From assembly GCF_007676705.1 (NCBI RefSeq), contig NZ_VEBF01000003.1, positions 620,001-684,000 of the forward strand: a stretch of DNA of 64,000 bases. The letters run 5' to 3'. The position numbers and the translations under genes were made by a program. Source of the DNA: Paenibacillus xylanexedens (GTDB taxonomy: Bacteria > Bacillota > Bacilli > Paenibacillales > Paenibacillaceae). Below, in pieces: positions 9,856 to 19,620 of the stretch. The notes under the pieces are model-generated. The model had not been told where the DNA came from. It saw nothing but the letters and a program-made list of their open reading frames with translations, and made no database searches. Position 1 is the stretch's first letter; the number at the start of each line of letters is the position of its first letter.

Positions 9856-10162
9856 GTCATTCCCTCCCTCGTTAATTTAAGGATAGCAAAGCCGTTCCCA
9901 TCGCATCCGACATTTCCTGCACCATTCTGCAGGTAGCTCCCACATCGTTCGAATCGTCCTGAAACAGGAAAAAAGTTGATGAAAGGATATGTTCCTCTAG
10001 AAAAGAAAAGAATCGAATGAAGAAAACAATGGAGCAGACAGGTACATTGACAGGTTTTTGTGCGTATTCTCCATTTTGCAGATATGCCGTTCCTCTTATT
10101 TGCCGTTCACATATTTTAAAGAGAGATAGTTTTGATCATAACGGATAAGGGGAGCGGTCAAA
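9856..10162. other. Gene-free stretch, no feature recognised
   Basis: About 300 bp between divergent genes. It must hold both promoters, but no convincing -35/-10 pair stands out: the TTGACA near 10048 has no -10 at a usual distance. The last 20 bases carry the GGGGAGC ribosome site of the first glycosyltransferase. Confidence 0.4.
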
Positions 10163-10900
10163 ATGGGAGCCAGGCCAAAAAGATCTATCAAAAAGCAGGG
10201 AGTTTCTATTATTGCCTGCACGAAACGCCAAAGCTATATAAGAAACCTGTTTAATAACTACAGCCGACAGAACCACGCCAAGAAAGAACTTATCATTATT
10301 GTTAACAACGATAACATCCCCCTTACTCCTTATCTAAGCTTAGCCAAAAAACTTCCAAACGTACACGTTTATCGTCTTCCGGAACGTACCTCCCTCGGCG
10401 CTTGTCTAAATTACGCTATTAAGAAAACGAAATACGACTATATTGCCAAGTTTGATGATGATGATTATTACGCTCCCTACTATTTGACGGAAAGCGTGCA
10501 GACCTTTCAAAGAACCAATGCCGATGTCATTGGCAAGCGGGCACATTACATGTATTTACGCGGATCAAAGACGTTTATCCTTCGTTTTCCACAAGATGAA
10601 CATCGACCTGTGACCCTAATCCCTGGCGCAACGCTTGTCTTTAAACGCAAGGTAGTCAACAAAGTTCAGTTCCCGAATCGAAGTGTCGGTGAGGATGATC
10701 TTTTTTGCATTAGAAGTAAACGAAACGGGTACAACGTTTATTCTGCTGGAAAAAGTAATTTTGTCGCGATACGCAGGAAAAACTCATCCAACCATACATG
10801 GATCATTAGCGACAAAGAACTAATCTCTCAAAGCCAAAAAATACCATCCGTTACGCATTACAAGAGATATGTGCAGAAAAAGCCAAAGGGCGTATTGTAA
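10163..10900 (+). CDS. Family 2 glycosyltransferase, first of a tandem pair
   Basis: 245 residues of a single GT-A domain. The N-terminal strand VSIIACTKR is followed by KELIIIVNN, and the nucleotide-sugar motif is DDDD at 98-101 within AKFDDDDYYAP. There is no membrane segment, so it is probably cytosolic. The next gene overlaps its stop by one base (TAATG) and encodes a protein similar along its full length, which indicates a tandem duplication with translational coupling. Short GT2 proteins of this kind occur in spore-forming bacilli and often decorate surface or spore proteins, but the acceptor cannot be read from the sequence. Confidence 0.85.
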   Translation: MGARPKRSIKKQGVSIIACTKRQSYIRNLFNNYSRQNHAKKELIIIVNNDNIPLTPYLSLAKKLPNVHVYRLPERTSLGACLNYAIKKTKYDYIAKFDDDDYYAPYYLTESVQTFQRTNADVIGKRAHYMYLRGSKTFILRFPQDEHRPVTLIPGATLVFKRKVVNKVQFPNRSVGEDDLFCIRSKRNGYNVYSAGKSNFVAIRRKNSSNHTWIISDKELISQSQKIPSVTHYKRYVQKKPKGVL

Positions 10901-11625
10901 TGGTGAACTCAGGCAATTCTCGTGATCTGAATGGGGTTTCCATCATTGTTTGTACCAAAAGGCGACAATGCATGGGCAACCTTTTTCGTAACTACAACAG
11001 GCAGAATTATAGGAGTAAAGAGCTTATCATCATATTAAATAATAATAATCTGCGTGTGAACGAATATATGAAGGAGGCAAAAAAATATAGGAACGTAAGG
11101 ATCGTTTCACAGCCGGAACATGTATCGCTTGGCTATTGCCTGAATTATGGGGCTTCACTATCTAAGTACAATCTCATTGCTAAATTGGATGACGATGATT
11201 ATTATGCTCCGCGCTATTTAACGGATAGCGTGCAAACCCTCTTAAAGACCAACGCAGATATTGTTGGGAAACGAGCCCACTATATGTATTTGAGCAGCAA
11301 AAATCTCCTTCTGCTTCGTTACCCTACCAAGGCGAATCAATATGTTCCCCTGATTCAAGGAGCGACCCTTCTCGTAAAACGACATGTGGTCACCGAGGTT
11401 GGTTTTCGTGATAAAAATCGAGGCGAATGCGTAACGTTTTGTTCCGATAGTCTGGCAAAAGGCTACAAGATTTACGCGGGAAGTCCATCCAACTTCCTTG
11501 CGATCCGCAGGAGGAACTCTGCAGATCACACGTGGATCGTAAGCGATAAAGACCTCTTAACAAGAAATGTTAAGGTACTGAAAGTGAAAAACCCCAAAAA
11601 TTTTGTTTGTCGAAATGCAAATTAA
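10900..11625 (+). CDS. Family 2 glycosyltransferase, second of a tandem pair
   Basis: 241 residues and paralogous to the preceding gene (shared NGVSIIVCTKR, KELIIILNN, AKLDDDDYYAPRYLTDSVQT, IVGKRAHYMYL, RRRNSADHTWIVSDKDL). The DDDD motif is at 97-100. It differs in the region that corresponds to GEDDLFC in the first copy: here it reads GECVTFC, so the second acidic cluster is lost and acceptor handling or catalysis may be altered. Its start overlaps the previous stop by one base. A terminator follows. Confidence 0.85.
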   Translation: MVNSGNSRDLNGVSIIVCTKRRQCMGNLFRNYNRQNYRSKELIIILNNNNLRVNEYMKEAKKYRNVRIVSQPEHVSLGYCLNYGASLSKYNLIAKLDDDDYYAPRYLTDSVQTLLKTNADIVGKRAHYMYLSSKNLLLLRYPTKANQYVPLIQGATLLVKRHVVTEVGFRDKNRGECVTFCSDSLAKGYKIYAGSPSNFLAIRRRNSADHTWIVSDKDLLTRNVKVLKVKNPKNFVCRNAN

Positions 11626-11641
11626 CGGCAGATTGAATCTC

Positions 11642-11672
11642 AAAAAAAGAGCAGCATTCCGCTGCTCTTCTC
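11642..11672. terminator. Bidirectional terminator
   Basis: AAGAGCAGC and GCTGCTCTT pair around a five-base loop, with an A-run on the left and T-rich bases on the right, between convergent genes. Confidence 0.85.
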
Positions 11673-11705
11673 TGTTCTCGACCCGATAGTCATATGTGGT
11701 TGGAC

Positions 11706-13838
11706 TCAAGCCAGATATTCCGCCATGATCTGCTCAATATTGAATGGGGTAACCCCTTTCTCCACCGAATAGATCGTATCGGCCTCATCCAACGTATCCA
11801 CCAGTTTACCTCGGGCCTTGGCATGGAGCGTGAACAAGTCGTACAGGTCCGGTTTACGCAACGTTGTCAGGGCTTTGCCCATCAGGACCATCCCTTTTTG
11901 ATTGCCCTCGACATTATTGTAATAATCCGGGTGTCTGGTTAGCGCCAGATCCGTCCAGATTACCGTACGCTCCACCAGATCCATAATGACGGGAATCGCT
12001 ATCTGCGTATCCGCACTGATATCAATCTTGTTAGCCACCATGGACGGCTCAAAGATCTCACCAGAACCCGGCTTCTTCCGCATCATCCAACCCACAAAAC
12101 ATTCCGGCAAATCGCAATACGGATGACTCGTAAAGGAAAGCAGACTCGCCACCACATAACGTCCGCCATAATCAACGATCGAAGGAATATGCAGATCAAT
12201 GAACTCACTTGCGCCATATGGTGCTGTCACGATATCTCCACTATGAACAGCCTTATAGTTAGAGGATCGCAGATTCGTGTAGGAAATATGCTCCACATAG
12301 TTCCAATCCTTATCGTACATCACCGCAGACAGGTCAATGTCCACGCGCCCTGTTGACTTGCCATCCACATCCCCCTCTTTCCACCAGTTGAAGAAACGAA
12401 TCGTATCACCCTCTGCCATCGGCACACGGCTTCCACGTACGATGGTATGCAGAGCCTTGCTCGCAGATCTCTGAGAAAAGGGCACCAGATAATCATGGAG
12501 CTGTGGATCAACATAGGTCTTCCCAAGCGGGGAAAGGTTAGCGAATCGTTCTACCAGTGCCTGCTCGCACAATTGTACGACATCCTGACACGTCACTTCA
12601 TCGATCTCTGGCAGCTCATTCGGAACGGCAAAGGCTTTGGCTACATTACCTTTCGGGAAAAAGATACGCAGATCCTGCGGTTCATTACGGCGGGCAAAAT
12701 GCTGTCGCACCTGCAACAATACCGGGGTAGATACCTGTGGTATAACTTCACCAAATGCCAGCAGCACATACGCTTCATCTTCGGTCATCCGCAGCAAGTG
12801 ATCCAGTCTTCTCGCGAATTCACCTGGACGCTGTGACAACAGATCGATCAGACTCCAGACATTTCGATATTGGAACGCAAGTTCCACACTTCCGTTGAAG
12901 GTCGAATACGGCTTATCATTACGCAAAATATCAAAGGCTTCTTCGCATCGCGGATACCGAAGCTTATACTCCGAAGGATGAAGGATTTCGCCGAGGCGAA
13001 TCCAGCGGTCCTTATATCGCAGCATATCCTCTGTTATGGAACCACAATGCTCTAGCAATCCGAGCAAAAGGCGTCTCTCACGCCGCTTGAATTTCCGGAA
13101 GGGAGAAGCCGTAGCCAGACTAACGTCACCATTGGACCAGGCAACAGCCAGACGGAGGACATCACTTGCCGTTTTAAAATACAGGCCGATTCGGTCGATA
13201 CCTGCTTTTTCATGCTTCAACAGTGAGGAGACAACGAAGCCTACATTTTCCTTGAACGGAATTTCATCAGGCAGAATCGCATCCACTTCACTTGGGTCTG
13301 CATGCTCCAATACTGTATCGATATCTTTCTTGTCCGTTTCAGAGATGGAACCCTTGGCTTCAATGATCTGACGGATTAGCGCTTGAAACGCTTGTTTGTT
13401 TCCCAAACCGATGACTTTCAAGTCCGTCTTCTCCAGCAAAGGCGTTCTCTCCACCGATGGTTGATCCGGATAGACCACGGTCAGATGAGTCAGATAATGA
13501 ATAATCGCATTAAGGTATAACTCCGCTTCATCCGCTTGCATCACCTGCATCGGGAATCCTGCATACATCGGTGTGTACTTCACATGTGCGCCGACCATGA
13601 CTCTCAGATCAGCCACGAGTTGAATATATACTGCTTCAAATTGTTCCTTGGATAGCTGCCGCATTGCTTGCATCAACTCGTGCGAGAAGGTGTATCCGAG
13701 TGCTTCGATATTTTTAAGGGCAGTCGCCAGATGAGTCTTCGGCAACTGTTGTTTCCCTTCGTTTGATTCGATAATGAGTTTGTTCGCTCTGCGCAAATAG
13801 ATGGTATTGTTCATGATAAAAGAGTCCAGGAAAGCCAC
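11706..13838 (-). CDS. 710-residue protein with TerD-like C-terminal region
   Basis: The N-terminal ~470 residues are mostly helical and resemble nothing I can name. The C-terminal ~220 residues (from VPMAEGDTIRFFNWWKEG through VDIDLSAVMYDKDWNYVEHI to MDLVERTVIWTDLAL) look like a TerD fold: a bipartite beta-sandwich found in tellurite and stress systems, which binds calcium through acidic loops. The start is uncertain. GTG at 13838 and ATG at 13814 are both possible and neither has a good ribosome site. No other ter gene is near, so this is a stand-alone member. Assignment to the Ter class is by pattern only. Confidence 0.6.
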   Translation of the reverse strand: MAFLDSFIMNNTIYLRRANKLIIESNEGKQQLPKTHLATALKNIEALGYTFSHELMQAMRQLSKEQFEAVYIQLVADLRVMVGAHVKYTPMYAGFPMQVMQADEAELYLNAIIHYLTHLTVVYPDQPSVERTPLLEKTDLKVIGLGNKQAFQALIRQIIEAKGSISETDKKDIDTVLEHADPSEVDAILPDEIPFKENVGFVVSSLLKHEKAGIDRIGLYFKTASDVLRLAVAWSNGDVSLATASPFRKFKRRERRLLLGLLEHCGSITEDMLRYKDRWIRLGEILHPSEYKLRYPRCEEAFDILRNDKPYSTFNGSVELAFQYRNVWSLIDLLSQRPGEFARRLDHLLRMTEDEAYVLLAFGEVIPQVSTPVLLQVRQHFARRNEPQDLRIFFPKGNVAKAFAVPNELPEIDEVTCQDVVQLCEQALVERFANLSPLGKTYVDPQLHDYLVPFSQRSASKALHTIVRGSRVPMAEGDTIRFFNWWKEGDVDGKSTGRVDIDLSAVMYDKDWNYVEHISYTNLRSSNYKAVHSGDIVTAPYGASEFIDLHIPSIVDYGGRYVVASLLSFTSHPYCDLPECFVGWMMRKKPGSGEIFEPSMVANKIDISADTQIAIPVIMDLVERTVIWTDLALTRHPDYYNNVEGNQKGMVLMGKALTTLRKPDLYDLFTLHAKARGKLVDTLDEADTIYSVEKGVTPFNIEQIMAEYLA

Positions 13839-14095
13839 ATCCCTATATAACGTGAAAGGTTAGGGTTAGAAGGAAGGAATATGATAGCCTGGACGCCTCC
13901 TCTCTGAAATGAAATCTTCAGGAGAGCTGCGACCCTATGATCTCCAATGATTGTAGAAGGAAGGATCGCAATAGCCTGAAGGCCAGCGGTTCGAAGTTCA
14001 TCACCCGAACCTCTGGTGAACCCATCATCTCAGATTCCATGATCTTCCAACAGGGCGAAAGTATTACGACATAGATTTAAGATTTTAATGAAATA
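13839..14095 (-). other. Leader region of the TerD-like gene containing an imperfect direct repeat
   Basis: No gene is seen here. AGAAGGAAGGA plus ATAGCCTG occurs at 13868-13892 and again at 13955-13978, so about 25 bp is repeated with five differences and an 87-bp offset. The copies lie upstream of the TerD-like gene and could be regulator sites or parts of a structured leader. Confidence 0.4.
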
Positions 14096-14137
14096 GAAAA
14101 AAGCCTTTGCCGACCCCCAATGTCAGCAAAGGCTTTT
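14096..14137 (-). terminator. Terminator of the giant SLH protein gene
   Basis: On the minus strand AAGCCTTTGC pairs perfectly with GCAAAGGCTT and runs into a T-tract, 16 bp after the stop codon. Confidence 0.85.
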
Positions 14138-14152
14138 CATTTTAGATTGTGT

Positions 14153-17100
14153 TTATTGATCAATCAAGTTTGTTACTTTCAACATTCTTGCAATCAATGC
14201 AGTAACCTCAGCACGGGTCATCGTGGTCTTCGGACTCAGAACCTCTGGCCCGTTACCCTGGATGATACCCGCTGCAATCAACTGGGCTACATCTTCTTTC
14301 GCCCAATTCGATACATCGGCTGCATCACTGTAACGTTCCAATTCAGTGTTCATCTGATCTGGGCTGATTACTGCTTCCGGTTCGATCAGACGATACGCAC
14401 GAGCCACCATGGCAAATCCTTGCTCACGTGTGATCTCCTGATTACCGTAGAAGTTCCCATTATCGTAACCGCGAACGATACCGAATTCATTCGCAAGGGC
14501 TACCGCAGAGCGGAACCATGCGGAATCGCTGATGTCCGGGAATAGATTCTGTGGTCCATCCTGACGCATTAAGCCCAGTCCAAGCACAACAATCTCGGCA
14601 AACTCGGAACGAGTAACCTGACGGTTCGGTGAGAATGTGTTATCTCCGTTACCTTTCAGATCTAATCTCGCAGCGATATTGTTCACATCGGTTTTACCCC
14701 AATGTGATCTTGCATCTTCGAAATCCTGTGGATTCCAGATGACCGAGTAGCTTCCGCTGCTACGCAAGTCATTAATGAGCGCGTAGTAACGACTATTGAT
14801 CTTAGTGACAACCGTTGGTACATGGAAAATGCTACCGTCCGGGTTGATAATCACGCCTGTTGTAATCCGGTTCGGGTCGATGCCTTCCGGAAGCGCAATA
14901 TACTTCGGTGCATAACCGTTTAGTTGCCCGGATCGAACCGTTTGTCCATCTTTCGTAAAGGTGAGATCCAGATCAACCGGTGTGACGAGTAGCTCGTACC
15001 CTTGGGAAGCGGCTCTTGTTTCGGCGCTGTCAATCAACGTATCCGATGAACGTGCGATGTTGATATGGACATCGATATCGTTCAACGCTGCATTACCAAG
15101 CTGTCTGGACACACCATTCACGTCCATTTTACCGCCAGGTACCGGATAGATTGCCAGCGGATTGCTAATGTTTAGTTTGGAACCTTGATCCACTAATTGT
15201 TTCAGTGTTTCGAGGGTTAAACCGTCCACCTTCATATCACCATCATTCGGTGAATGAATGGCGAACTGCTGACCTGTGCCTTGTGACATGGCAACATTCA
15301 GCTTGGCTGGATCAACTTGAACCAATGTTTCTTTGTTATCAGATGGTTTGGATGTAGCAAATGGTTGATGGCTACCATCCCGAGTTGTTTCCAAATTATC
15401 CTTCACTGGTGCCGGAGTTGGTGTTGGGGTTGGTACTGGAGCAGGTGTAGATGTACCTCCACCGTTACCTCCCGTATTTCCACCGCCGCCGTTATTGCCC
15501 CCACCATTGTTACCATTGTCACTGGATGCTCTGGTCACGTTGATTTTATACTCCGTAACATTTCCAAGTGAATCTGTTACTCTAACAACGATCTTATTTC
15601 CACCAACTTGGAGCGGTAGATTCTCACTTACAGTACCACTTGGAATCTCGTTCCATTCTCCATCTCCAACAGCTATTTCAATCTTGGCAAGTGGATCAAG
15701 TGCTGTAGGTGTTAACTGGAATTGATATACGCTATTTGGCACAGAAATTGTGTATGTGTCTTTAGCCGGATCAAAGGCCGGAGACAAGCTTCCTGTGGAT
15801 GGGATCAGTGTCTGCAACGTAGATGCATCTGTACCAATTACTTTAGTAAGTCCCGTTCTAGCGTTAGTCAGGTCCTGAAGTGCCTTGTCTACCTGCGCTT
15901 GAGTCGCTGTCAGATCATTCAACACTCGCTCTGCTTCGTTCATCGCATTATCCAGTGCTGTCCAGCTCGCTGGCGTATAGGCTGACTCTTCCAGGCTTTC
16001 ACCTGTAATTTCAGTTACTTTCGCTTGCAAAGCTGATTTATCTACAACTGGTACAGATGTTGTAGGGATTAGGCCCGTTCTTGCATCAGTCAGATCCTGA
16101 AGTGCCTTGTCTACCTGAGCTTGAGTCGCTGTCAGATCATTCAACACTCGATTTGCTTCGTTCATCGCATTATCCAGTGCTGTCCAGCTCGCTGGCGTGT
16201 ATTGCTCTTCGTCCAGTTCACCAGTATCGATCTTATCTTTAATCTCATCGGCTTTGGCTTTCAACTTCGTTTTATCAATAACAACATATTGTTCCGAATT
16301 CGACCCTTTTGAATCTGCATATGCTGGATTGTTCGTCTTCGCTGTTACTGTCACCGTGTAGGCTCCTGCTTCCAGCGGCGGTTCCAATTGCGAAAGGTTA
16401 AGTACCGTTCCAGGCACCTCCACTGTCCGCTTTGTGCCGTCTTCCAGTTCAATTGTTACTTCATATTTATCCGCATGCTCAACTGCTTCCCATTTCAACT
16501 CATCGTCGGTCAGTGTGATGTCTGGCGCCGACAAAGGAGTGGCAGCAGTTGCAATGGTAAAGTACGAATTTGGACCAAAATTTGAGGTATTAAGGGTTAC
16601 TTGGCCGTTCTCAATTAAATGTAATGAGTTTGGATTACCAAATTGAGTATCATCGCTGATCACAACATATTGAGGCAACGCCGGGTTACCTCCCGATACG
16701 TCTACCTGAAGTGTAATCTGTGATTCAGCCCAGTTTGCCTTCTGTATCTTGTAGATACGCTCCATCCCAAGCAATTTTTTCTCATCTTTCGTAATCGGTG
16801 TTTTGAATTCAGTACTTGCACCATTATCACCAAACGTAAAGAAAGAAGAATCGTTTGAGAATTCATTTTCATTAGCAGAATTGGTATTCTCGATACTGTT
16901 GCCCAGTGCAATCGTCATTATGGACCCCAGTTCCTGCGCTTTAGCTTGTTTCTGCATCAATCCGCTCTGATCATCTCGACCGATGCTTGTAATGCGATGG
17001 GTATAGACTGCGTTCACATCTGCATCCCAGATCGTAGCCATGTTTGAATCGAAATATGAATTTGCTGTCGTCTGATCCAGCGTGTAGCCATATTTGATAG

Positions 17101-19507
17101 CCAAATATGTGCTGACTTTTTGGCGTTCTGCGTCCGTCAGAGCATGATCATATACGATAATTTCTTCAATGGTACCCTGCCAATGTTCAATGCCCGTAGC
17201 TGCTGGGATCAGCTTACCGACTACTGCTCCGCCAGAGTTACCAGTATCCCATAGCTTCACATTATCTTTTCCCCAGTCATTTAGTTGCTGTACCTGCTTC
17301 ATTTTACTGTACAATCTAGCTATGTTAGATTCAGTGTCCCCGCCTGTCCAAGTAACAAATTGCTCGTTCGGGAATGTCGTTCCCAAGAATCCTTCGGGGG
17401 TGTATAATGTTTGGTTCCTGTCACTGTTAAATGTGGTCAAGCCACCTCTTGTAGCATTTTGAAGCATCCCCATACCCGTATAACCACTCGTTTGGACTCC
17501 CCATGAAATGATATAATTGAGGCCTCCAGTTTTATTGGTTTTACTAACGGTAATGATCGATCTGGGGCTCTTCCCTTGAGGAAGCTTACTTACATCCAGA
17601 TTCATAAAACTACTTGTGCCGTTATACTCCAATACCGGATTGAAATTAATATTATGACTCTTATCATCCCAATAAGTTGGTTGGTTATTGACCTCACCTT
17701 GCGTTGCGTTGTTTATTTTACTGCCTTGATCTTCCCATTTACTCACCTTTTGGCCGCTGGCAACTCCCATGCCCAAATCTGATCGTAGCCACAGTGCAGG
17801 GGCACCAACTCCACCCGGGCCAGCTGTGCTTCCACCATTCACCAAGGTAAGCCCTGTCCATGCAATTGTTAGTTCCTGAAGTGCCTTGTTTACTTGCTCT
17901 TGTGTTACATTTGGTTCACGTATCACTTGTTCTGCTACGTTCATCGCATCATGAAGTGCAGTCCAACTGTCTGATGTATATCTTGACTCTTCCAGGTTCT
18001 CACCTGTAATTTCGTCATATTTGCCTTGCAGAACTGACTTATCTACTACAATAATATCCCTGCGTACGGGTTCAGCAGAGATTCCGTTATTCATTGCTGT
18101 AACCCTCAATGTATATTCTCCAGGTGGCAACACAGAGGAAGGTGTGAATTCCCATGTCCCGTCTGGATTGACAGTAGCTTCCCCGACTATATTTTTAGCT
18201 GGGTCGGATTTGTTTACCATTGTAATAGTTACGACGGCCCCAGGTGTAACTGAACCTTTCAAAGTAGGTTTGACACCCACAGTAGAAAGATCCAGGGGAG
18301 TATCCAGTTCCAGATTGACTGGCATTCGGTATGTTAAAACAACCTTATTGGCTTGATTATCATACGCAACCGCTGCCGTCGTATTGATATCAGATACAAA
18401 GAATGTCTGGTCTTCTTGCACTGCTTGATATGGGGCTCTACCTATAGCAATATCGACAACCGGATTCGTAACTTCATCAGGCATAATCTTGGCATATACT
18501 CCAACCTTCGACCCCGATTGCATAGGACCAACCAAAGTCAGATAAGCACTACCGGTAGCTGTCGTATTCTTCAGGTACACATTACGTTGGTCCCCATCGG
18601 CATTAAAATTATCGTAGACATAGGCTGTGCCTCCAAAATCGAATCGAGCTTGGCTCGCATCCCCACGCATAAAAACAGCTACATTCCCTATTGTTTCACC
18701 TTCACTTAGTTCGGTTCCCAACAGCTTGTTGCCTGTTATCTTTCCTCCGGTCATCCTGAAGTTAGGACTTTGATATAGTCCCACCCCAATAATGACTCCA
18801 TTTCCTCCTGAAATTTCATTATCTGTAATCAAACCATTCTGAATGTCCAAGGAGCCTCCCGAACCAGCACTTAGTATCGAAGGAGGGTTCTCTGTTACAT
18901 TTCCTGAAACCTTGTTATCATGAATTATGGTGCCCTCTTGTATGACAACCATTGAATTACCTCCGCTAGTGGATATAACGGTTGCAGGCTGACTAGCGCT
19001 CGCTTTCAAGATGTGATTTCTGATTTCAGCCTCTTTAAAATTCACTGTACCGCCCGAATTACTAATCCCATATATCTGGCCGTTTGTACTTACATGATTG
19101 CCATCTATAATGATTTTCTCAAAAGTTACACTATTCGTTCTACTCCCACCACTGATCTGAATCAAGTTTCCATTAATAAAACTCTCACCACGTATAATGG
19201 AGTATGTATGCCCCTCTGTAGAGGTTATCGTAATATTCTTCCCAGTAGAAGAGATAACCAAGGTGGACTCCTGGATAATGTTACTTTGCAGGATTATAGT
19301 TCCTGTAGCATCGACCATTTCAAGTGCCTTTTCTATTGTTGCCACTGGCGCCTCTGACGTACCCGTGCCAACGATATCACTTCCCGTCGATGATACGTAG
19401 ATATTTCCATCGGCCGCGCTTGCTATCGGAGCAAACAGCGACGATATTGATGACAATAGGACCACAAAAGCCAAAAACGATATTTTCATTGCCTTAAATA
19501 CTTTCAA
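14153..19507 (-). CDS. Giant S-layer-anchored surface protein (beta-helix, FIVAR, lectin-like, cadherin-like, three SLH domains)
   Basis: 1784 residues from a TTG start 9-10 nt after AGGAGG. The signal peptide is cleaved after Ala31 (IASA). The next ~370 residues form a right-handed parallel beta-helix rich in Asn/Gly/Ser. Then come a bacterial Ig-like domain, a FIVAR module, a concanavalin/LamG-like domain (WLRSDLGMG, then an autotransporter-like stretch ending YLAIKYGYTLD), an Ig-like domain, two further FIVAR modules, a cadherin-like domain with DASTLQTLIPSTGSLSPAF, a Gly/Asn then Pro/Thr linker, and three SLH domains (FPDISDSAWFRSAVALANEF is the second). SLH domains bind pyruvylated wall polymer. 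The protein is probably an adhesin or glycan-binding matrix component. Its promoter carries a SARP-type repeat. Confidence 0.88.
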   Translation of the reverse strand: MKVFKAMKISFLAFVVLLSSISSLFAPIASAADGNIYVSSTGSDIVGTGTSEAPVATIEKALEMVDATGTIILQSNIIQESTLVISSTGKNITITSTEGHTYSIIRGESFINGNLIQISGGSRTNSVTFEKIIIDGNHVSTNGQIYGISNSGGTVNFKEAEIRNHILKASASQPATVISTSGGNSMVVIQEGTIIHDNKVSGNVTENPPSILSAGSGGSLDIQNGLITDNEISGGNGVIIGVGLYQSPNFRMTGGKITGNKLLGTELSEGETIGNVAVFMRGDASQARFDFGGTAYVYDNFNADGDQRNVYLKNTTATGSAYLTLVGPMQSGSKVGVYAKIMPDEVTNPVVDIAIGRAPYQAVQEDQTFFVSDINTTAAVAYDNQANKVVLTYRMPVNLELDTPLDLSTVGVKPTLKGSVTPGAVVTITMVNKSDPAKNIVGEATVNPDGTWEFTPSSVLPPGEYTLRVTAMNNGISAEPVRRDIIVVDKSVLQGKYDEITGENLEESRYTSDSWTALHDAMNVAEQVIREPNVTQEQVNKALQELTIAWTGLTLVNGGSTAGPGGVGAPALWLRSDLGMGVASGQKVSKWEDQGSKINNATQGEVNNQPTYWDDKSHNINFNPVLEYNGTSSFMNLDVSKLPQGKSPRSIITVSKTNKTGGLNYIISWGVQTSGYTGMGMLQNATRGGLTTFNSDRNQTLYTPEGFLGTTFPNEQFVTWTGGDTESNIARLYSKMKQVQQLNDWGKDNVKLWDTGNSGGAVVGKLIPAATGIEHWQGTIEEIIVYDHALTDAERQKVSTYLAIKYGYTLDQTTANSYFDSNMATIWDADVNAVYTHRITSIGRDDQSGLMQKQAKAQELGSIMTIALGNSIENTNSANENEFSNDSSFFTFGDNGASTEFKTPITKDEKKLLGMERIYKIQKANWAESQITLQVDVSGGNPALPQYVVISDDTQFGNPNSLHLIENGQVTLNTSNFGPNSYFTIATAATPLSAPDITLTDDELKWEAVEHADKYEVTIELEDGTKRTVEVPGTVLNLSQLEPPLEAGAYTVTVTAKTNNPAYADSKGSNSEQYVVIDKTKLKAKADEIKDKIDTGELDEEQYTPASWTALDNAMNEANRVLNDLTATQAQVDKALQDLTDARTGLIPTTSVPVVDKSALQAKVTEITGESLEESAYTPASWTALDNAMNEAERVLNDLTATQAQVDKALQDLTNARTGLTKVIGTDASTLQTLIPSTGSLSPAFDPAKDTYTISVPNSVYQFQLTPTALDPLAKIEIAVGDGEWNEIPSGTVSENLPLQVGGNKIVVRVTDSLGNVTEYKINVTRASSDNGNNGGGNNGGGGNTGGNGGGTSTPAPVPTPTPTPAPVKDNLETTRDGSHQPFATSKPSDNKETLVQVDPAKLNVAMSQGTGQQFAIHSPNDGDMKVDGLTLETLKQLVDQGSKLNISNPLAIYPVPGGKMDVNGVSRQLGNAALNDIDVHINIARSSDTLIDSAETRAASQGYELLVTPVDLDLTFTKDGQTVRSGQLNGYAPKYIALPEGIDPNRITTGVIINPDGSIFHVPTVVTKINSRYYALINDLRSSGSYSVIWNPQDFEDARSHWGKTDVNNIAARLDLKGNGDNTFSPNRQVTRSEFAEIVVLGLGLMRQDGPQNLFPDISDSAWFRSAVALANEFGIVRGYDNGNFYGNQEITREQGFAMVARAYRLIEPEAVISPDQMNTELERYSDAADVSNWAKEDVAQLIAAGIIQGNGPEVLSPKTTMTRAEVTALIARMLKVTNLIDQ
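15868..16201 (-). repeat. Near-identical FIVAR-coding repeats inside the giant surface gene
   Basis: The 112-bp stretches 15868-15979 and 16090-16201 differ at only a handful of bases and encode adjacent FIVAR modules (PASWTALDNAMNEA and RVLNDLTATQAQVDKALQDL). Such nucleotide identity points to recent duplication or gene conversion, and the copy number may vary between strains. Confidence 0.85.
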
Positions 19508-19541
19508 ATTAACTTAACCTCCTATGTGATTCGAATGTTTT

Positions 19542-19608
19542 GGTCATTTACTGGGACAAGCCCTAACGCAAAACTCAGCTTCTTCTAAGCCCCAGTGGCT
19601 ATCTGACC
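19542..19608 (-). other. Potential structured 5' leader of the giant surface gene
   Basis: In the transcript, GGTCA pairs with TGACC, ACTGGG with CCCAGT, and GCTT with AAGC, nested within 67 nt between the promoter and the ribosome site. It does not match the riboswitch classes I can recall, including cyclic-di-GMP types. It may simply stabilise the long mRNA. Confidence 0.35.
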
Positions 19609-19620
19609 CTCATCTTGCTT

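Noticed and set aside
11242-11529. Minus-strand ORF inside the second glycosyltransferase gene
   Set aside because: It is a shadow of the GT2 frame and has no ribosome site.
19542-19608. Cyclic-di-GMP riboswitch in the surface-protein leader
   Set aside because: The helices are there but the conserved GEMM core and tetraloop-receptor sequences are not.
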